Assembly (NCBI GenBank): GCA_001574975.1
Contig: KQ965789.1
Location: forward strand, 172,788-236,787
Source: Gonapodya prolifera JEL478
Taxonomy: Eukaryota; Monoblepharomycota; Monoblepharidomycetes; Monoblepharidales; Gonapodyaceae
Direction: 5' to 3'
Length of the DNA: 64,000 nucleotides
The notes below the pieces were generated by a model that was not told the DNA's origin, made no database searches, and worked only from the letters and a program-made list of their open reading frames with translations. A program made the translations under genes and the position numbers. Positions within the stretch are counted from its first letter, which is position 1; each line of letters begins with the position of its first letter. Positions 43,934 to 57,300 of the stretch are shown one piece after another.

Positions 43934-44634
43934 TCACTCATCGTCATCGTCCAAATCAAGCACATCGTCCGCAATCTTCTGCCTCGCCCCGCTTCCCAAC
44001 GCTGCACCACGACCGGTACCCTTCGGTTTAGTTCCCGTCGCACTTCGCCTCGCATTGGCATTGGCGAACTCGTTGACGAGCCGGAGCATGTCCTGATTTC
44101 GACGGCAAGTCAACCGCACGTCGTCCTGGTTGATGGACGACCGTTTGGCGTGTCTTTTGAGTGGGGTGGAGGGTGGCTGTTCCAAATCGCTGAATGGGAG
44201 TGGCCAGTACACCAAATCTCACTTTGCGAACGCTTCCAAGTCCGTTGCCATTGCAGCGGCATGTGTCAGCACGAGCTCCGAGAGCGCCGCTATGAACTGC
44301 TGAGATGCGGAGAAATGAAGGATTCGTTCTGGCGCAATTGCAAGGTCCATCCAATGAAAGTTGAAGTGATGTTCACCGCCGACTACCCGTCGGAACCGCC
44401 GATTCACCTTCATTCGAGCATATTTTCCCGACCATGTAGTGCAGAGCAGCCCGGAGGCGTTCGTTGACCTTCCGATAGGATCGAAGGAGCCAGCAGGTTG
44501 GGGTGATCGGGGCCCGAATCGGACGTTGATTCGGCCGTTTGGCGAGTGGAGTCAGCGCAAATAGACCGGAAATGGAATAAATAGGCCAAGGTGCTCACAG
44601 CGGAGTCTTCATCGTCGTGATCCCGGAAGTTCAT
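43934..44634 (-). CDS. MHF1: CENP-S / MHF1 histone-fold protein
   Basis: Histone-fold subunit of the CENP-T-W-S-X centromere complex and of the MHF-FANCM DNA repair complex. Exon 1 is MNFRDHDDEDS (Met at 44634). Exon 2 has KVNERLRAALHYMVGKICSNE, matching the LxxALWYxVGKIxxEE opening of the fold. Exon 3 has PQFIAALSEL-like QQFIAALSELVLTHAAAMATDLEAFAK, and exon 4 RHAKRSSINQDDVRLTCRRNQDML, the L2 loop and alpha-3 of the fold with the HAxRSTIxxDDVxLxxRRN signature. The acidic C-terminus (DDVLDLDDDDE) ends at 43934. Total about 150 residues, as expected. Spliced joins were inferred from donor/acceptor positions. Confidence 0.88.
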
Positions 44635-44774
44635 GATTGATTGATTGCAGTGGTTCCACACCCACCAAGGCTTTTTTCATGAACCAATGGGACTCGTGAA
44701 TCAATAATGCCTTTTTCAAACTGTCCTTCCAATATAAAATATCAACTAACCGCTCCCGGCATGATAATAATCCT

Positions 44775-47700
44775 TCAACTTTGCCTACCGGCTTGCACCA
44801 CCATCTTCGCAGCCGCCAAAAGCTCCTCCACTTCCTTCGCTTCCATCCTTCCCTCAAGCCACGCAACAGATTTCGCTGCCAACATCTCCCACTCGTCCTT
44901 GAACTCCAAAAGCCGCACTTCCATCAACGAAATCGCGAGCGCGGTGTACCATTCTTCAGAAGTCCGGTTGGGCGGGACTGGGTGCTCACCCGATTGAGGA
45001 ACCTCATTAAGAAGGGCAGTGAGGCGGATGTCGTGTGAGAAGGAGCCGTCGAATCGTTGCAAAGACACCAAGATAGCTAGGATGGATTCGTTGGTCGGAG
45101 GCGAGGCAGAAGAGGGAAGGTATCTGGACGCGAATTCATGGGCGAGTTGTTGGGCAATCGCTGTACTCGCGCTTGTCTCGACCACGGCATCGACCGGAGA
45201 TACTCCCAAGGCGTCATCAAAGCTTAATCCGAACCCCATTTCATCATCTTCATCGTAACTGAGAGTTGCAGACCTCGGTTTCACATCCTGAGAGAGAGGC
45301 ATTTTCAAAACATTTCGGAACGAAAAGTAGATTTGAGCATGGTCTCACATCAATCATGGCCGCGCCGTGCTCTCCGTCCTCGTCGTCGTCCTCGCTGAAG
45401 CCTAAACCGAACCCCATATCATCCATTTCTTCATATTCTTCACATGTCACTTCTTCAAACTGCGCGCTCATATCCTGAGAGAGTGACTGTCAGACCTTTT
45501 TGGAATGATAGGTTGATTACGCATAGTCGACTCACCATGCTCGGAATGATTAGTCGCTCGGGTTGTCCTTCTGCTTTGGCTCCATCGTCCAAGACCTGAA
45601 CAGCAACATACGAAATGTACTTCGAAGCGACACCGTCTGGTAAAAGTCACGGCTCAGCGCATGACGAAGCCCGATGTTTAGTTCCGCAGCTGACAACTTA
45701 CATGTGGCGCTAACAGCAACGGTTTCCTCCCTCACCAGCTTCTCAAGCTCATCACTCCCGATATCCTTGACACCATCAGCGTTGTGCAGGTAGCTAGTAC
45801 CCTCCTCCAGGTCCTGCACCAGTTTTTTCGCCGCCATTCGGTGCACGACCAAATTGTCAGATCCTCCAAATGTATTATCACCGATGGGTACTTCGAGCTC
45901 AAGCAGACCATCGGGACCCTCGGCGGTGATGACGACTGATGTTGGGTCATGAAGGGAACGGTCGAGAATCGCAAATGCAATGTATCTTGTGCCTGCGTAC
46001 AGAGGTGGAGCGTTGAACGGTGCAGGCTGTACGAGAGGTCGCTTGACCGGAGATATTTGAGCAGATTCTTCCTCAGTTATGTCTTCGTCGAAAAGTGAGT
46101 TTTTCGTTCGTTTGGGAGAACGCGGTAGTTCACATTGAGGAATCTGCGTCCCGAGACCATTTTCTCCACCGTCTCCAAGCCATTTCACCTGACGCACAAC
46201 ATATGAGACTTTTGCTTCGTTCCAGCTTTGCAAGTCATAACGGAATCTCACCTTGAAAGACCGCAAGAACCCTTTCACGCCAGCTTTCATCAGTTTCATC
46301 ACCTTGCCCTCCATTCGCTCCCCTGAGCCCACAAATTCGGCCGTTCCCATTCCCGCCCGAGCAAGTCCGTTCACGAGAAGGTGTGACACGGAGGCGCCGA
46401 CTCCCAAGGTGAAGAAGCGAGTGGCAGAAGTTCGAGAGGTGCGGGAGGCGAGTAGGAAGATGCTGGTCGGCTCGTAGATTTCTCCATCGGTCAGAGTCTT
46501 TGGAGAGCACAAGCGATTCAAAATTGTCAAGATGGTTAGCCTAGTTTGAACAAACTCACAATTATGCTTCGTTGCCATCCATCGTCGAGCGGCTCTCTCA
46601 CAGCATCCTGTAATGGCCCCATCATCTCCGTACCTCCCAGATCGGCGTCGACACTCTCAGCATGCTGAATTGCCATCCGAAGGTTCTCCTCGTTGTAAGG
46701 TACAGGCTTGGGGAAGAGAAGAACGTGATGCGACCCGAAACCAATGATGTTGAAGTGGCACGTCGGAGGAAGAGATTTGAGAAGAAGAAGTAGGGCAGAT
46801 CGCGCTGATTTGATGTTGGAGCCTGACATGGAGCCCGACCTGGGAGTGCACATCGGGTGAATCATCTGCGAGTTGATGACTCCAAATGATATTTTACATA
46901 TCACTCACCTGTCAAGAATGAAAACAACTTCCGTTTTGACTTCTTTCACAGAAAACTTTGGAACAAACGTAACCATGCAGCATTTGGAGCCCGTCGCGGG
47001 ATCCTTCTCCAGCACGGCTCTGGGCTTTGCTAATCCAGGTGCCTTCACGACGAGGACGAAGTCCATATCTAAATACACGGTATCGAGAGCAAGCGACGCA
47101 GTGGCGTGTTTCTGGTTGGTGCTGTCGAGAGAAACCTTGATGGGATGTGTGGGAGAGGACACCTCCGCAACTCGCGCAATTGCCATTTTGACGCCGATTG
47201 ACACTGAGAGGTTGTAGTTTGCTTCGGAGCTGTACGTGGTTCCACCGGGCAAAAGATTCGTCCCTTTGGGTGGGTCGAACGTGCCATACGTCTTGGACGC
47301 AATCGTTGTTGGGAGCGTGAAACGAACTTCGTCCTTGTCCTCGTCAGTTTGAAGTTCGTGAACATATGAGATACGAATGAGTACAGGCTTCCGAGAAGGT
47401 ATGTTTCCGACGGATATCTGGAAGACTGGGTCGCAAAAGGTGAATTGAAGAAAGAATGAACGCGTCTTTCACTCACTGTCAGCCTTTTGCTCCTCCAACA
47501 AGAACGCCCTATCGCCAGACTGGATCGCTTTATTGTACTCCTCTGCCGCTTTCTCCCGCTCCTTGCACACGCCTAGGATGACGATGCCATCCATTTCGGC
47601 TTCGAATCGGTACACTGCTGCGCTCTCGTACACGGGAAACTTGTAGACCGCTTCCACATTTTTTTGCGAATCGTTGAAGTACGTTTGCGACAGCGTCACG

Positions 47701-47804
47701 GAGGCCAGACAGTCGACAATCGCCACTGCCGCGTGGACTTTCTGCAGCGGAATTCGAGTTGTTGTTGTTTCGGAATCGTGAATGAAGAGACCGGGCTCAG
47801 CCAT
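44775..47804 (-). CDS. VIT and von Willebrand factor A domain protein (VWA5A-like)
   Basis: Starts MAEPGLFIHDSE at 47804. The VIT (vault/inter-alpha-trypsin) domain follows: HAAVAIVDCLASVTLSQTYFND, VEAVYKFPVYESAAVYRFEAEMDG, GVCKEREKAAEEYNKAIQSGD. The VWA domain has VVFILDRSGSMSGSNIKSA (MIDAS DxSxS), FNIIGFGSHHVLLFP, DADLGGTEMMGPLQDAV, TRFFTLGVGASVSHLLVNGLARAG, and ends with GKVMKLMKAGVKG. Then a roughly 300-residue C-terminal region: PLYAGTRYIAFAILD, then acidic repeats (MDDMGFGLGFSEDDDED; DEMGFGLSFDDALG) and the final helical SLQRFDGSFSHDIRLTALL, TALAISLMEVRLLEFKDEWE. This architecture is that of VWA5A/LOH11CR2A-like proteins, cytosolic and of unclear role in fungi. A decayed copy lies immediately upstream. 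Confidence 0.88.
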
Positions 47805-48767
47805 TGCGCGAGGATAGATTGTGGAAAGGACGACGGAGTGAGATGGATGGGATGGGCGCAGTCCGCCTTTTGAACTGTCAGAAGCATCTCTTGAGCTCAA
47901 CCCAGCTCCTGTGGTCCGGTTGGCACACTTGCGGCCACACTCGCCCTCCTCTTCATGTATCTTTGCGTTGCATAACTGGGGGACAAAATACACACATATG
48001 AAAAAGATTTTTTGATTTGTTGGATGATCACCGTGAATGAAAACGCTGACTCATCGGCTTATCAAACTCTGCTCCTCTACTCGCGGTGGAGATCAAGGCT
48101 TCGCTGCGAACATGGCTTTGTGAATATAAACAGTTCCTATTATTCATTGGAGCCCCCTGCGAAGGTCTTGCGCTTTCGAGGTTCTGCAAAGTAAATTGCT
48201 TTAGGGGTGTAAAATAGTGTTCCGTTTATAAATGAACGAAGAGCACCCGTCAAAACATAACATTTCATTCTTCAAGCTGATTATTGACTACTTAAACAGA
48301 ATTGCGGCGTCTCAACGTTCCTTAAGCTGCTTATTTTGCCTATATAACACTTGGCTTCTCATCACGAACATCAGGTTTGGGTGTTGAGCTAAATGCGGTT
48401 GCAACATGACCAGAAGGAGCACTCGATGTGAGTGATTTTGCACTGCTTTGGCTACTCCTAGACCATGATGAACCCCGCCTGGATCCAGCTGGCGCATTCC
48501 GAAAACGAGGGAGAGAAGTCGAGTACAATCGCATGTCAAGTTGAGTTCTCTGGCTTTGCCATAACAGATCAAGCGGCATATTGTCCTCGTAAAGAAAAGT
48601 TTGCTCATTACCATTTGCGTTGAATAGAAAATGCTCATCGACTCACCCTACTTGGGACAATCAGCGTCACTGGATATCATGCTGATTTGGTTTCATGATC
48701 CAATATCTGAACTGCGACGCATGAAGTATACTTTGACGCAATACAGTCTGAAAACGGTTCTGGATTA

Positions 48768-50230
48768 TTATTTCACGAAGCACCTCGTCAGCGCTGCAGG
48801 CAACTTACACGTCGCGCTCACATGTACAGTGTCTGCCGGCACGCTCGCTTTCAACCGCCTCCCTGGCCGAGCTCTTGCTACTTTCGGCGTCATGCCAAAA
48901 AGTGGTTCCTTCCTCCAGATCCTGCACCAACTTTTTCGCCGCCATGCGGTGAGCAGCGAGACTGTCAGATCCGCCAAATGTGTTATCTCGTATTGCGACT
49001 TCAAGCTCAAGCGGGCCGTCAGGACCCTGAGCGGTGACAGTAACCAACGCTGGGTCCGGAAGAGATTGATCGAGAATCGCGAATGCAATATACCTTGTCC
49101 CTGCATACAGAGGGGGAGCATTGAAAGGTGCAGGTTGGAGCAAAGGTCGTTTGATTACTGTTGCTTGTGGTGATTCTTGCCCCAACTCATCGTCATCGAA
49201 TAACGACTTTTTAACCGGCTGAGGACCAAGCTGTCCTTCAGATGGAGGAACCAGCATTCCAAAACCACACTCAGTACCTTGCGGGAACCATTTCACCTAA
49301 ATGATCACGCATGTCAGTGACACAGAGTGTAGGGAACGGGGCGTCCTTCCCAAAATGCATTTGTACCTTAAGCGACCGCAAGAAACGTTTGACTCCTGCT
49401 TTGAGCAATTTCATCACTTTGCCCTCCATCCGCTCCGCCGAGCCCACAAACTCATCCGTTCCCATACCAGCCCGAGCGAATCTATTCACGAGAAGATGTG
49501 ACACAGCCGCGCCAACTCCCAACGTGAAAAAGCGAGTAGCCGAGGTCCTCGAAGTGTGGGCAGCAAGCAAGAAAATGTTGGTCGGGTCATACATCTCTCG
49601 TCGGTGAGGGTCTTTTTCCAGCACCGATCGTAGTTCGCTTCGGAGCTGTACGTGGTTCCGCCGGGCATAAGATTAGTTCCCTCGGGCGGTTCGAACGTGG
49701 CCATATGTCTTGGACGCAATCGATGCCGGGAGCTTGAAACGAACTTCGTCGTTGTCCTCGTCGGTTCGGAGCACGTGCACGTATGACATACGAGTTAGGA
49801 CGAGCTTTCGAAAAGGTATGTTCCCGACGGATATCTGGAAAAGTGGGGTGCAAAGCTCTGTGGAAACGACGCAGTTCCAACACATAACATCATTCACTTA
49901 CCGTCAGCCTTTTGCTCCTCGAACAAGAACGCCCTATCGCCAGACTGAATCGCTTTATTGTACTCCTGTGCCGCTTTCTCCCGCTCCTTGCACACGCCTC
50001 GGATGACGACGCCGTCGATTTCGGCTTCGAACACGTAAACTGCTGTGCTCTCGTAGACGGGAAACTTGTAAACAGCTTCCACATTTTTCTCCGAATCGTT
50101 AAAGTACGTTTGAGATAGCGTCACGGAGGCCAGACAATCGACGACGGCCACTGCCGCGTGGACATTCTGCAAATGGAATTCGAACTGTTATTGATGCAGC
50201 ACCGTGGATGTAGAGACCTGGCTCAGCCAT
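48768..50230 (-). pseudogene. Tandem copy of the VIT/VWA gene, VWA domain lost
   Basis: Starts MAEPGLYIHGAASITVRIP at 50230, followed by a one-base shift relative to the intact gene; the next frame gives HAAVAVVDCLASVTLSQTYFND and the rest of a VIT domain nearly identical to the neighbour. After PASIASKTYGH another shift leads to TFEPPEGTNLMPGGTTYSSEANYDR, which runs directly into KTLTDE-equivalent sequence and PTNIFLLAAHTSRTSATRFF. The parent segment between these points (about 220 residues, with the MIDAS DxSGSMS) is absent. The C-terminal part up to VSATCKLPAA is retained; beyond 48768 no similarity is seen. Host gene duplicate, recently broken, with at least two frame changes and a large internal deletion. 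Confidence 0.82.
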
Positions 50231-50781
50231 TGCGCGAGTGCGATCTGAAGCACAATTGACAATGTCCGATTGATCCGGTGGGAGGAGCAGCTCGTCTCTT
50301 GGGAGACTGTGGGTATCTCCTGCCAGCTTGACCTCAACTTGCTACTGTGGACGGACTAAAATAAGCAACATTCTCAGTGTATTCGCGAGGAATGGATTTA
50401 TTTATTCTTGTCAAAAGCAGTTAACCTCTGGGTTGAAGTGAAGTTGAGGGACCCCAGCCCAAAACCCACACTTGAACTCTGAACGTGGTGCTTAGTGTTC
50501 CACACAAATTGCGTCTCACCTGGCATTATTCAATTGCTGGACTGGTTTGACGCAACTATTTCAAATGGTTTGTACCAATAGAGGTGGCACTGAACCATCT
50601 CACCCGCCAGCATTCAACTCCCTCCCCACCTCCAGTTACAATCGAATCACGTGGAGCGCCAAGAGTGAGTCGATAACCCCATACCATGGCTCGAAATTTC
50701 CGAGGACCCTTCGTGGAGGTGACGATATTTTGCCCAACACTTCTACCGAACTGAATCGTCTTTGGAAACACCAATCCCACC

Positions 50782-53700
50782 ATGGCCTTTCATATCTCGT
50801 TGAAAGTGGCGCTGAAAAAGTTACAGGGTATGTTTTCTCGCTCACCATATACGGCGGGAATCGGCGATTGACTGATTCCATTTCCCTCTCCACCACGTCG
50901 CCCACGGACTCTCATTCTACTGCGACAGTCGAAATCGATAAAACGTTCAAAAAGGTCACAGAAGGGGTCGACCAGTTCGAGGAGGTGTGTTGGGAATGAT
51001 ACCAGTGGGATTGGAATCTTGCTTGTGGAACACTTCGGAAGATGTGGATATCAAAGAATCTGGACTCTTCACCTGTGTCGCCGCAACACTCTGGAATACT
51101 GGGCTTTATCCGACCTGGTTCCAGCCGAATGGAGGTTGGAAAGCTTCGAGTCGACGTGGAACTGAGTTTGCCATTTGGGCCCTGTACTACTTCACGAGGG
51201 CAGGGTCTTCTCATCCCTTACTTTCACTCCACTCGCGTGTGCGACCTTTCTCTTTTTGCGACTGTGTTCAGCATTGTGGGTTAATACGGAGTTAACACTT
51301 CTGCTCCAACCAGCTGCACAACAAGCTCCAAGCCGCCACATCCTACGCCCAGCGAGAAAAGTACGAAGGCGAGCTAAAGCGCGAGATTAAAAAATTGCAG
51401 CGGCATCGCGACCAGATAAAATCATGGATAGCAAGCCCGGATATCAAGGACAAAAAGCAGCTCATGGACAATCGAGTGCTGATAGAGAAGGTACTGTTCA
51501 CTCGTTCCTTCTTCCATTACCCCCAACATTATTAACTCTACGTTCTACACGCGTATTCCAGCAAATGGAACGCTTCAAAGCCATTGAGCGCGAGCTCAAA
51601 ACCAAGGCCTACTCCAAAGAAGGACTTTCCCAACCCGGCCGTGTCGACCCCCTGGATGCTCTCAAGGGCCAAATAACCACGTGGCTAGTCGACCAACTCG
51701 ATCGTCTATCTGCCCTTGTCGACAAGCTCGAGGCCGAGTCGGAGCAACTGCAGGCAGTTGCAAAGCGAGGAAAGAAAGTGGACCCGGAAAAGAAAGAAAG
51801 ACTGGCTATGATTGAGCGACAGGTGGAGCGGCATAAATACCAAACGGAAAAGTTGGAAGTGGTGCAGCGGGCGCTGGAGAACGGCAACTTACAAGTTGAA
51901 AAGGTGAGGAACTAATTGTACTTTTCGTCATAACGAGTATTCAAATTTCATTGCGAGATCAGGTTCAATCCGTTCAAGAAGATGTCGAGTACTACCTGGA
52001 CCAAGCAGAGGCGGGCGAGTTCCCCGATGGCGAAGGGCTCTACGACGACCTTGATCTGGACGAGGCGGAGCTTGGTACCGATGACGATGATGACGAGGAT
52101 GATGATGAAGGTGGGTGTCTCCATTCGTCCTTTTCGTTTGTTCTGGGAATTTCACCAACTCACATCAGAAATGGCCACCTCGCCCGTTCGAGAAACATCG
52201 CTGAAGGATGAACACGAGCTGTCACCACATCCGAAGGTTGAGAATAGTCCAGGTAAAAGCGTGCGACGATCGAGCGTTGGCGTAATCAAGGAGCATGAAG
52301 AACATTCCAAAGCGGCAGTAAGTTCAGGAGGTGTGCCTGTTACATTTTATGAAATTCAGCATTGAACTCCATCTATTGCAGCAACTGGTCTCTCCCGTCA
52401 GAACGAATGCGAAACCCCCTACTACTACTCCGACAACCACCCCTCGCACAACAGGTGTGATACCTCTTAACCACTTCTATTCGTGCAAGTTGCTCTAACT
52501 TTCCTGGTAGCACCAGCCGCGGCGACCACTTCGAAACCCCCGGCCCCCCGCGCAGGACCACCTACTCCAGTCACAGTACCCCCGCACCCCTCCGCTCCGG
52601 GACCCCTCACTGCACCCGCTCAGGGAAAGGTGCAAGCACTTCCTCCACGTCCATTCGCTGCAGTTACTCGTGGCGCATCTGCACCGAACTCATCGATACC
52701 GGGAGGACCGAATGCCCCGGCGCAGAGTACCACAACTGCAACGCCGACGGGACCTCCACGGGGGTACTCAGCTGTTGCTGCTGCCGTTGCATCCTCCGGT
52801 GCTCATGCCGCTGACGAAAAGGTTGGAGCGGCGGCCTTAACTGAGGAGAAGAGGGCACCGACAGCTGTTAAGGCTGTACCTGCTTCGAAGACCACGTCGG
52901 TCAAGGCAACATCAGCCCCGAGCGAAAAAGATGTCATCGATGCGAAGGTGGAGAAGGATCAGCAAGCTGGGGTAGCCGCCGCTGGGGAGGTCGCAGGGCC
53001 CAATGCTTCAAACGGAGCAGTTTCAGTGACTTCAAAAGAAGAAGTCGGCCAACAGTTGTCCCCCACTTCTGTCACCGCAACTTCGAAATCCCAACCTGCA
53101 CCCATCCAAACGCAAAGTACCGCAACAGCCACTCCATCCACCGCGCCACAGGCAACTTCCAGTGTCCCTTCGGGTACGGGGATCTCTACTCCTGCGCAGC
53201 CAGAACCTCCCAATGATTCGAGACTTCCACCGAGCTTGGAGGACCTCGTCAATAGTTTTGAAGCGGCAAAAGCAAGAAGTATGTTGTGTCGCGAAGAAAG
53301 ACTTCGCTTTTATTTAATTGAGATTGCTTCCTTGCGTTAGCGAGTGCGTCCTCCGAAGATGTGTCTTTTGCCCGTTCGATGTTGGAGGTGAGCTTTGGAA
53401 TGATTCCGGAGCCAACTGATTCCGAAAAGTAAGCGAAGCCAATATTACCGCACTTCAATCATTTGGTTCACTGACACACACCATATGTACTATGAATAAT
53501 TAGGCCTCGGAAATATGTCCCCAAAGCGCCTTACCCAACTCCCCTGTACTACCCGCAAACGCCATCACCTTTATTTGAAGATCCACTTCTCTTTGAACGT
53601 TTTGACATCGATACACTTTTCTTCATATTCTACTACCAACAAGGGACTTATCAACAGTGAGTTTCAGCAGTTACACCCTTGATGCGGTCTTCATTCCATG

Positions 53701-53987
53701 ACGGACGATTCTTCTAGGTTTTTGGCCGCGCGTGAGCTGAAGCGCCAATCTTGGCGGTTCCATAAGAAGTACCTCACTTGGTTTCAACGACACGAAGAGC
53801 CGAAAGTCATTACCGACGAATACGAGCAAGGGACGTACATTTACTTTGACTACGAGGGTGCATGGGTGCAAAGGAAGAAGACAGACTTCAGGTGTGTGTG
53901 TGTGATTGTTAATATTGTGAGAGTTTTCTAACTGATAGATTGAAAACCAGGTTTGAATACCGGTTTCTGGAAGATGCCGAGGTATGA
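50782..53987 (+). CDS. NOT5: CCR4-NOT complex subunit 3 (CNOT3 / NOT5)
   Basis: Subunit of the CCR4-NOT deadenylase. The start is placed at [15 protein letters not shown] (50782), which splices to [20 protein letters not shown]. The Not3 N-terminal coiled coil continues as [106 protein letters not shown], then an acidic run of Asp/Glu. A disordered Pro/Thr/Ala linker of about 300 residues leads to the C-terminal NOT box: [93 protein letters not shown]. About ten introns. Regulates mRNA decay and translation. Confidence 0.95.
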
Positions 53988-54331
53988 CCATCACTCGGCA
54001 TTCTCTGATGCTCGCCGTTAGAATGGTTGGGCTCAACCTTGCTTGATGCACCTAATTACACACGTTGCATGCGTGAACCTCGTAAATAGTGTATAGACAT
54101 GTATTCCTCCGCAATCACAAGTGGAAAGTTGGGAGCTAACTATGATCATGTCTGGTTTGTGGCCCCACAAAGACCCTCGGGGAATCAGCACGTTAAAGTA
54201 GCTGGAAAAGTGAAGCAAATAATTAGCGGAAGGACGCATCCAAGTGGGAGAAGGTTCTTCCATGGTATAAGCGCAGAATGTATTTCAATACCAAATGAAA
54301 CTCAAACAACCATCTTGTAACTCCACGCAGG

Positions 54332-57300
54332 TCAAACCGGTCTACTGAGATACAAGGGTGCATTGTTGGGAAGACCACCGGGGACACCCTTGTATGAGTT
54401 GGAACCGTAAGTACTAGAGACCACGTAAGTGTCAGTCACATGGGACGATCGCCCAGAGCCCAATGAGGAAAATATCCACAAGATCAGTCTCAGAAGGATC
54501 AGGCACAGCCATGCGATGACGATTCCACATAGGAAGTAAATGAGATTTCGCTGTTTTGCAGAGTAGACACAGTGACGATTGCAGGTTGACTTTGAGTCCG
54601 CTTCTAAAGTGCCAATTATTTTGACCACTCACCTCACTCGCAAACCATCGCAGAAAGGGGTAACAGTCGATGTGATCGAAACGTTCAGAAAGAGGTACAT
54701 ACTTCCGCGCCCTAGTAACGAACTTGACACACTATGATGGGAGAATGGGAACAGCGAACACCAAGCCAAATCGAGAAGAAACTTACCAGAGCAGTCAGCA
54801 ACGGCGCCGCCCAGCCCGCCATCTCAACCAAAACCTTGAATTCATCAGCCTTGAGCATCCCTTCTACGCGCGGAGAGGGCCTGACCCCAACGTTCAATTT
54901 ACTCGACATGCGCAGCCCCCTCTTGATCTGATCACGGCCCTCGGGAGTCAAATCGCCCTGCTCGGACTGGTCCGGCATAAATACGGACGGATTACGAGGG
55001 TTTGGAATCGGGCGGCCGGTTTTACCCGACGTGGAGCGGAAGATGGGTTCGTAGGTGAGTTGCACGTTCCAGAGGGAGGGTATTGCTTGTGCTAAGCTCT
55101 AGTTAACCGACGAGACGCAGAAACAGCGTGAGTAAAATCAAAACAGATGACCCAGCACGTTGCACCAACCTCGCACACTTCCGAAACACCGGAAACGGCC
55201 TCAACAGTCGCCCTGAACTTCCCATCTGCCGAGGCCACCACCTGCTGCGAACCACCTCCTCCCCGTTTGGGCGAGGCTCCAACGAGGTCCTTGACGACAT
55301 TTACTGTCCCTTCCCACAACGCACTCCCGCCCTTCTCAACGGGGGTTCCCTGCCGTGAGGGTGTTGGTGCGTCCCACTCACTCGGCTCGAACAGGGGAAT
55401 CGACTGGGTCGTGATGGGAGCAAGGTCGAGCGGTCTTGAGTGGGGTTGCAGAACTCCCGCAAAGCCCTCGATTACGGTGTTGAGCTGATAGAAAATGACT
55501 TGGAGCTTTCCACCAATTGAGAGCACGTTATCAGCATTCGTCCCCCTACCCCATCACCCGACCCCACCAACTCACCACTCCCTTCATCTCAGGCCCGACA
55601 CCATGCGCCCCAACCGTGCCCACGGTCCACACGGGCCTATAGTGCGCAAACTCCTCCCTCCACGAGGGCACTTCTTCTGCGGTTCTCATGATGGCCACTT
55701 CGATCGCTACCGCGCGCTCCAGGGACGAACTCCCCCTCTGACTGCGGGAGCGCGTGAGGGCGGCGGCGGCGGTGGCGGATTTTGTCGGTGATCCAGACGT
55801 GGCGCCGCCGCCCCCGCTAATCAACCCCGTCAACACCCGCTCAATCTCCCTCAACTTGTCCACCACGCCCGGCGCGCCAACGACCGCCATCACGGTCTTG
55901 AGCGCCCACAGGGGGTTGTTGTCGAGGTGCGTGTCGTAGGCGTCCGAGGTGGCGTCCCGCGCTGCACTCCATGCGGACCCTACCAAGTCGCATGCCGCAA
56001 GACGCGCAAAGATCGTCGCGAGGCAGGTTGAGTAGTAGGGGACGTTATCGGCCATGTAGTCACCCCATGCGGTCGGGTCGGCGGATGCGGTTGCGGGAGT
56101 GGCGGGGGAGGTCCATGGCGATGCGTAAGCGGCCCATACCGATACCAGCTACAACATACATGTTTAGGTGTCGTGACACAGTGCCCAACCAAGGAACCAA
56201 GAGCACTCACCCCTCCCAACTCCGTCTCACTCCCACAATCTACTCCCGTTCGCAAAAACGCATACACCCTGCCCTTGACCGCCGCAACGGCACTCCTCCT
56301 TACTACCGCGTACACGTTCTCGCCCATGTGCGACCGCGACCCCGCACCCCGCCCCGCCCGCGCCACGTCCTGACCGTGCCGCACAAGGTCCGCCAGCAGC
56401 CCGTACACGCACTCGGGCGGGGCGGTGTACCCCCCCCGCACGTCAAACCGGGTCCCGGCGGGCGCGCCCGCGGCCGCCCCCGCGCCGGCGCCCGCGATGG
56501 ATGCAAGCACGGCCTGGGCGGACCCAGCACGGGCCGCGACGGGCGCGAATGTGGGGTCGTTGAATGAGGTCAAGTAGCAGGCGGCGGATTCGACAAAGAA
56601 GTCCGAGAGCGAGAGTGCGGTGGCCCGGGGTACATGTGTGGATGGGTCGGTGAAGATGTCGTGTGTGGCGGTGGTCGCAGGGTGGTGTTGTTGGGGTGCG
56701 CGTGAGGCGAGGGAGGAGAAGGTGTTTGGGCTCAGTGGAGCTGTGACAGAGGGACGCCGCGCGCCGCCCAGTCCGGCTGAGGCGCGTTCTTTGGGGATGA
56801 AGTAGCCGAGGTAGGCTTTGAACAGCTCGCCGTACACCACGTTCAGGGCCGGGACCGGTGTCGAGGGCGGCGGTAGTGTGGGGCCGGGCGCGTATGGGGC
56901 AGACACGGAGGTGCTGCCGCTGCCGCTGCCGAATATGGAGGTGGAGGTGGAGGTGTGGGAGTATGATGGTGTTGCGTATGTGGAGTTGTAGGAGGTAGTG
57001 GTAGTGGAGGACGGGGGGTATGCGATGGTAGCGGCGAAGAGGAAGCAGGAGAGGTAGTATTCGAGGGGGTCTAAGAGTGTGTGCGGGGGAGGGTGGTGAG
57101 GTGTTCGCGCTTTTCGTGATAAAGGAGTCCAGGGTTGTCCTAGATCCCACGGATGTTGGAAAGCTTCAGAAGCGCTTCGACGCTCGACGCCCTCGCCGTC
57201 GGATCATCGACCTCTGTCCTTTTCCATCACGTCACTCCTCCCGCGCCCCGCCCCCCCATTGCTCACCGTCTCCCACCACAACCACCAGCGACACTCACTC

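Noticed and set aside
54332-54628. Separate small membrane protein gene
   Set aside because: The single helix fits the C-terminal anchor of the SMPD4-like protein directly upstream on the same strand.
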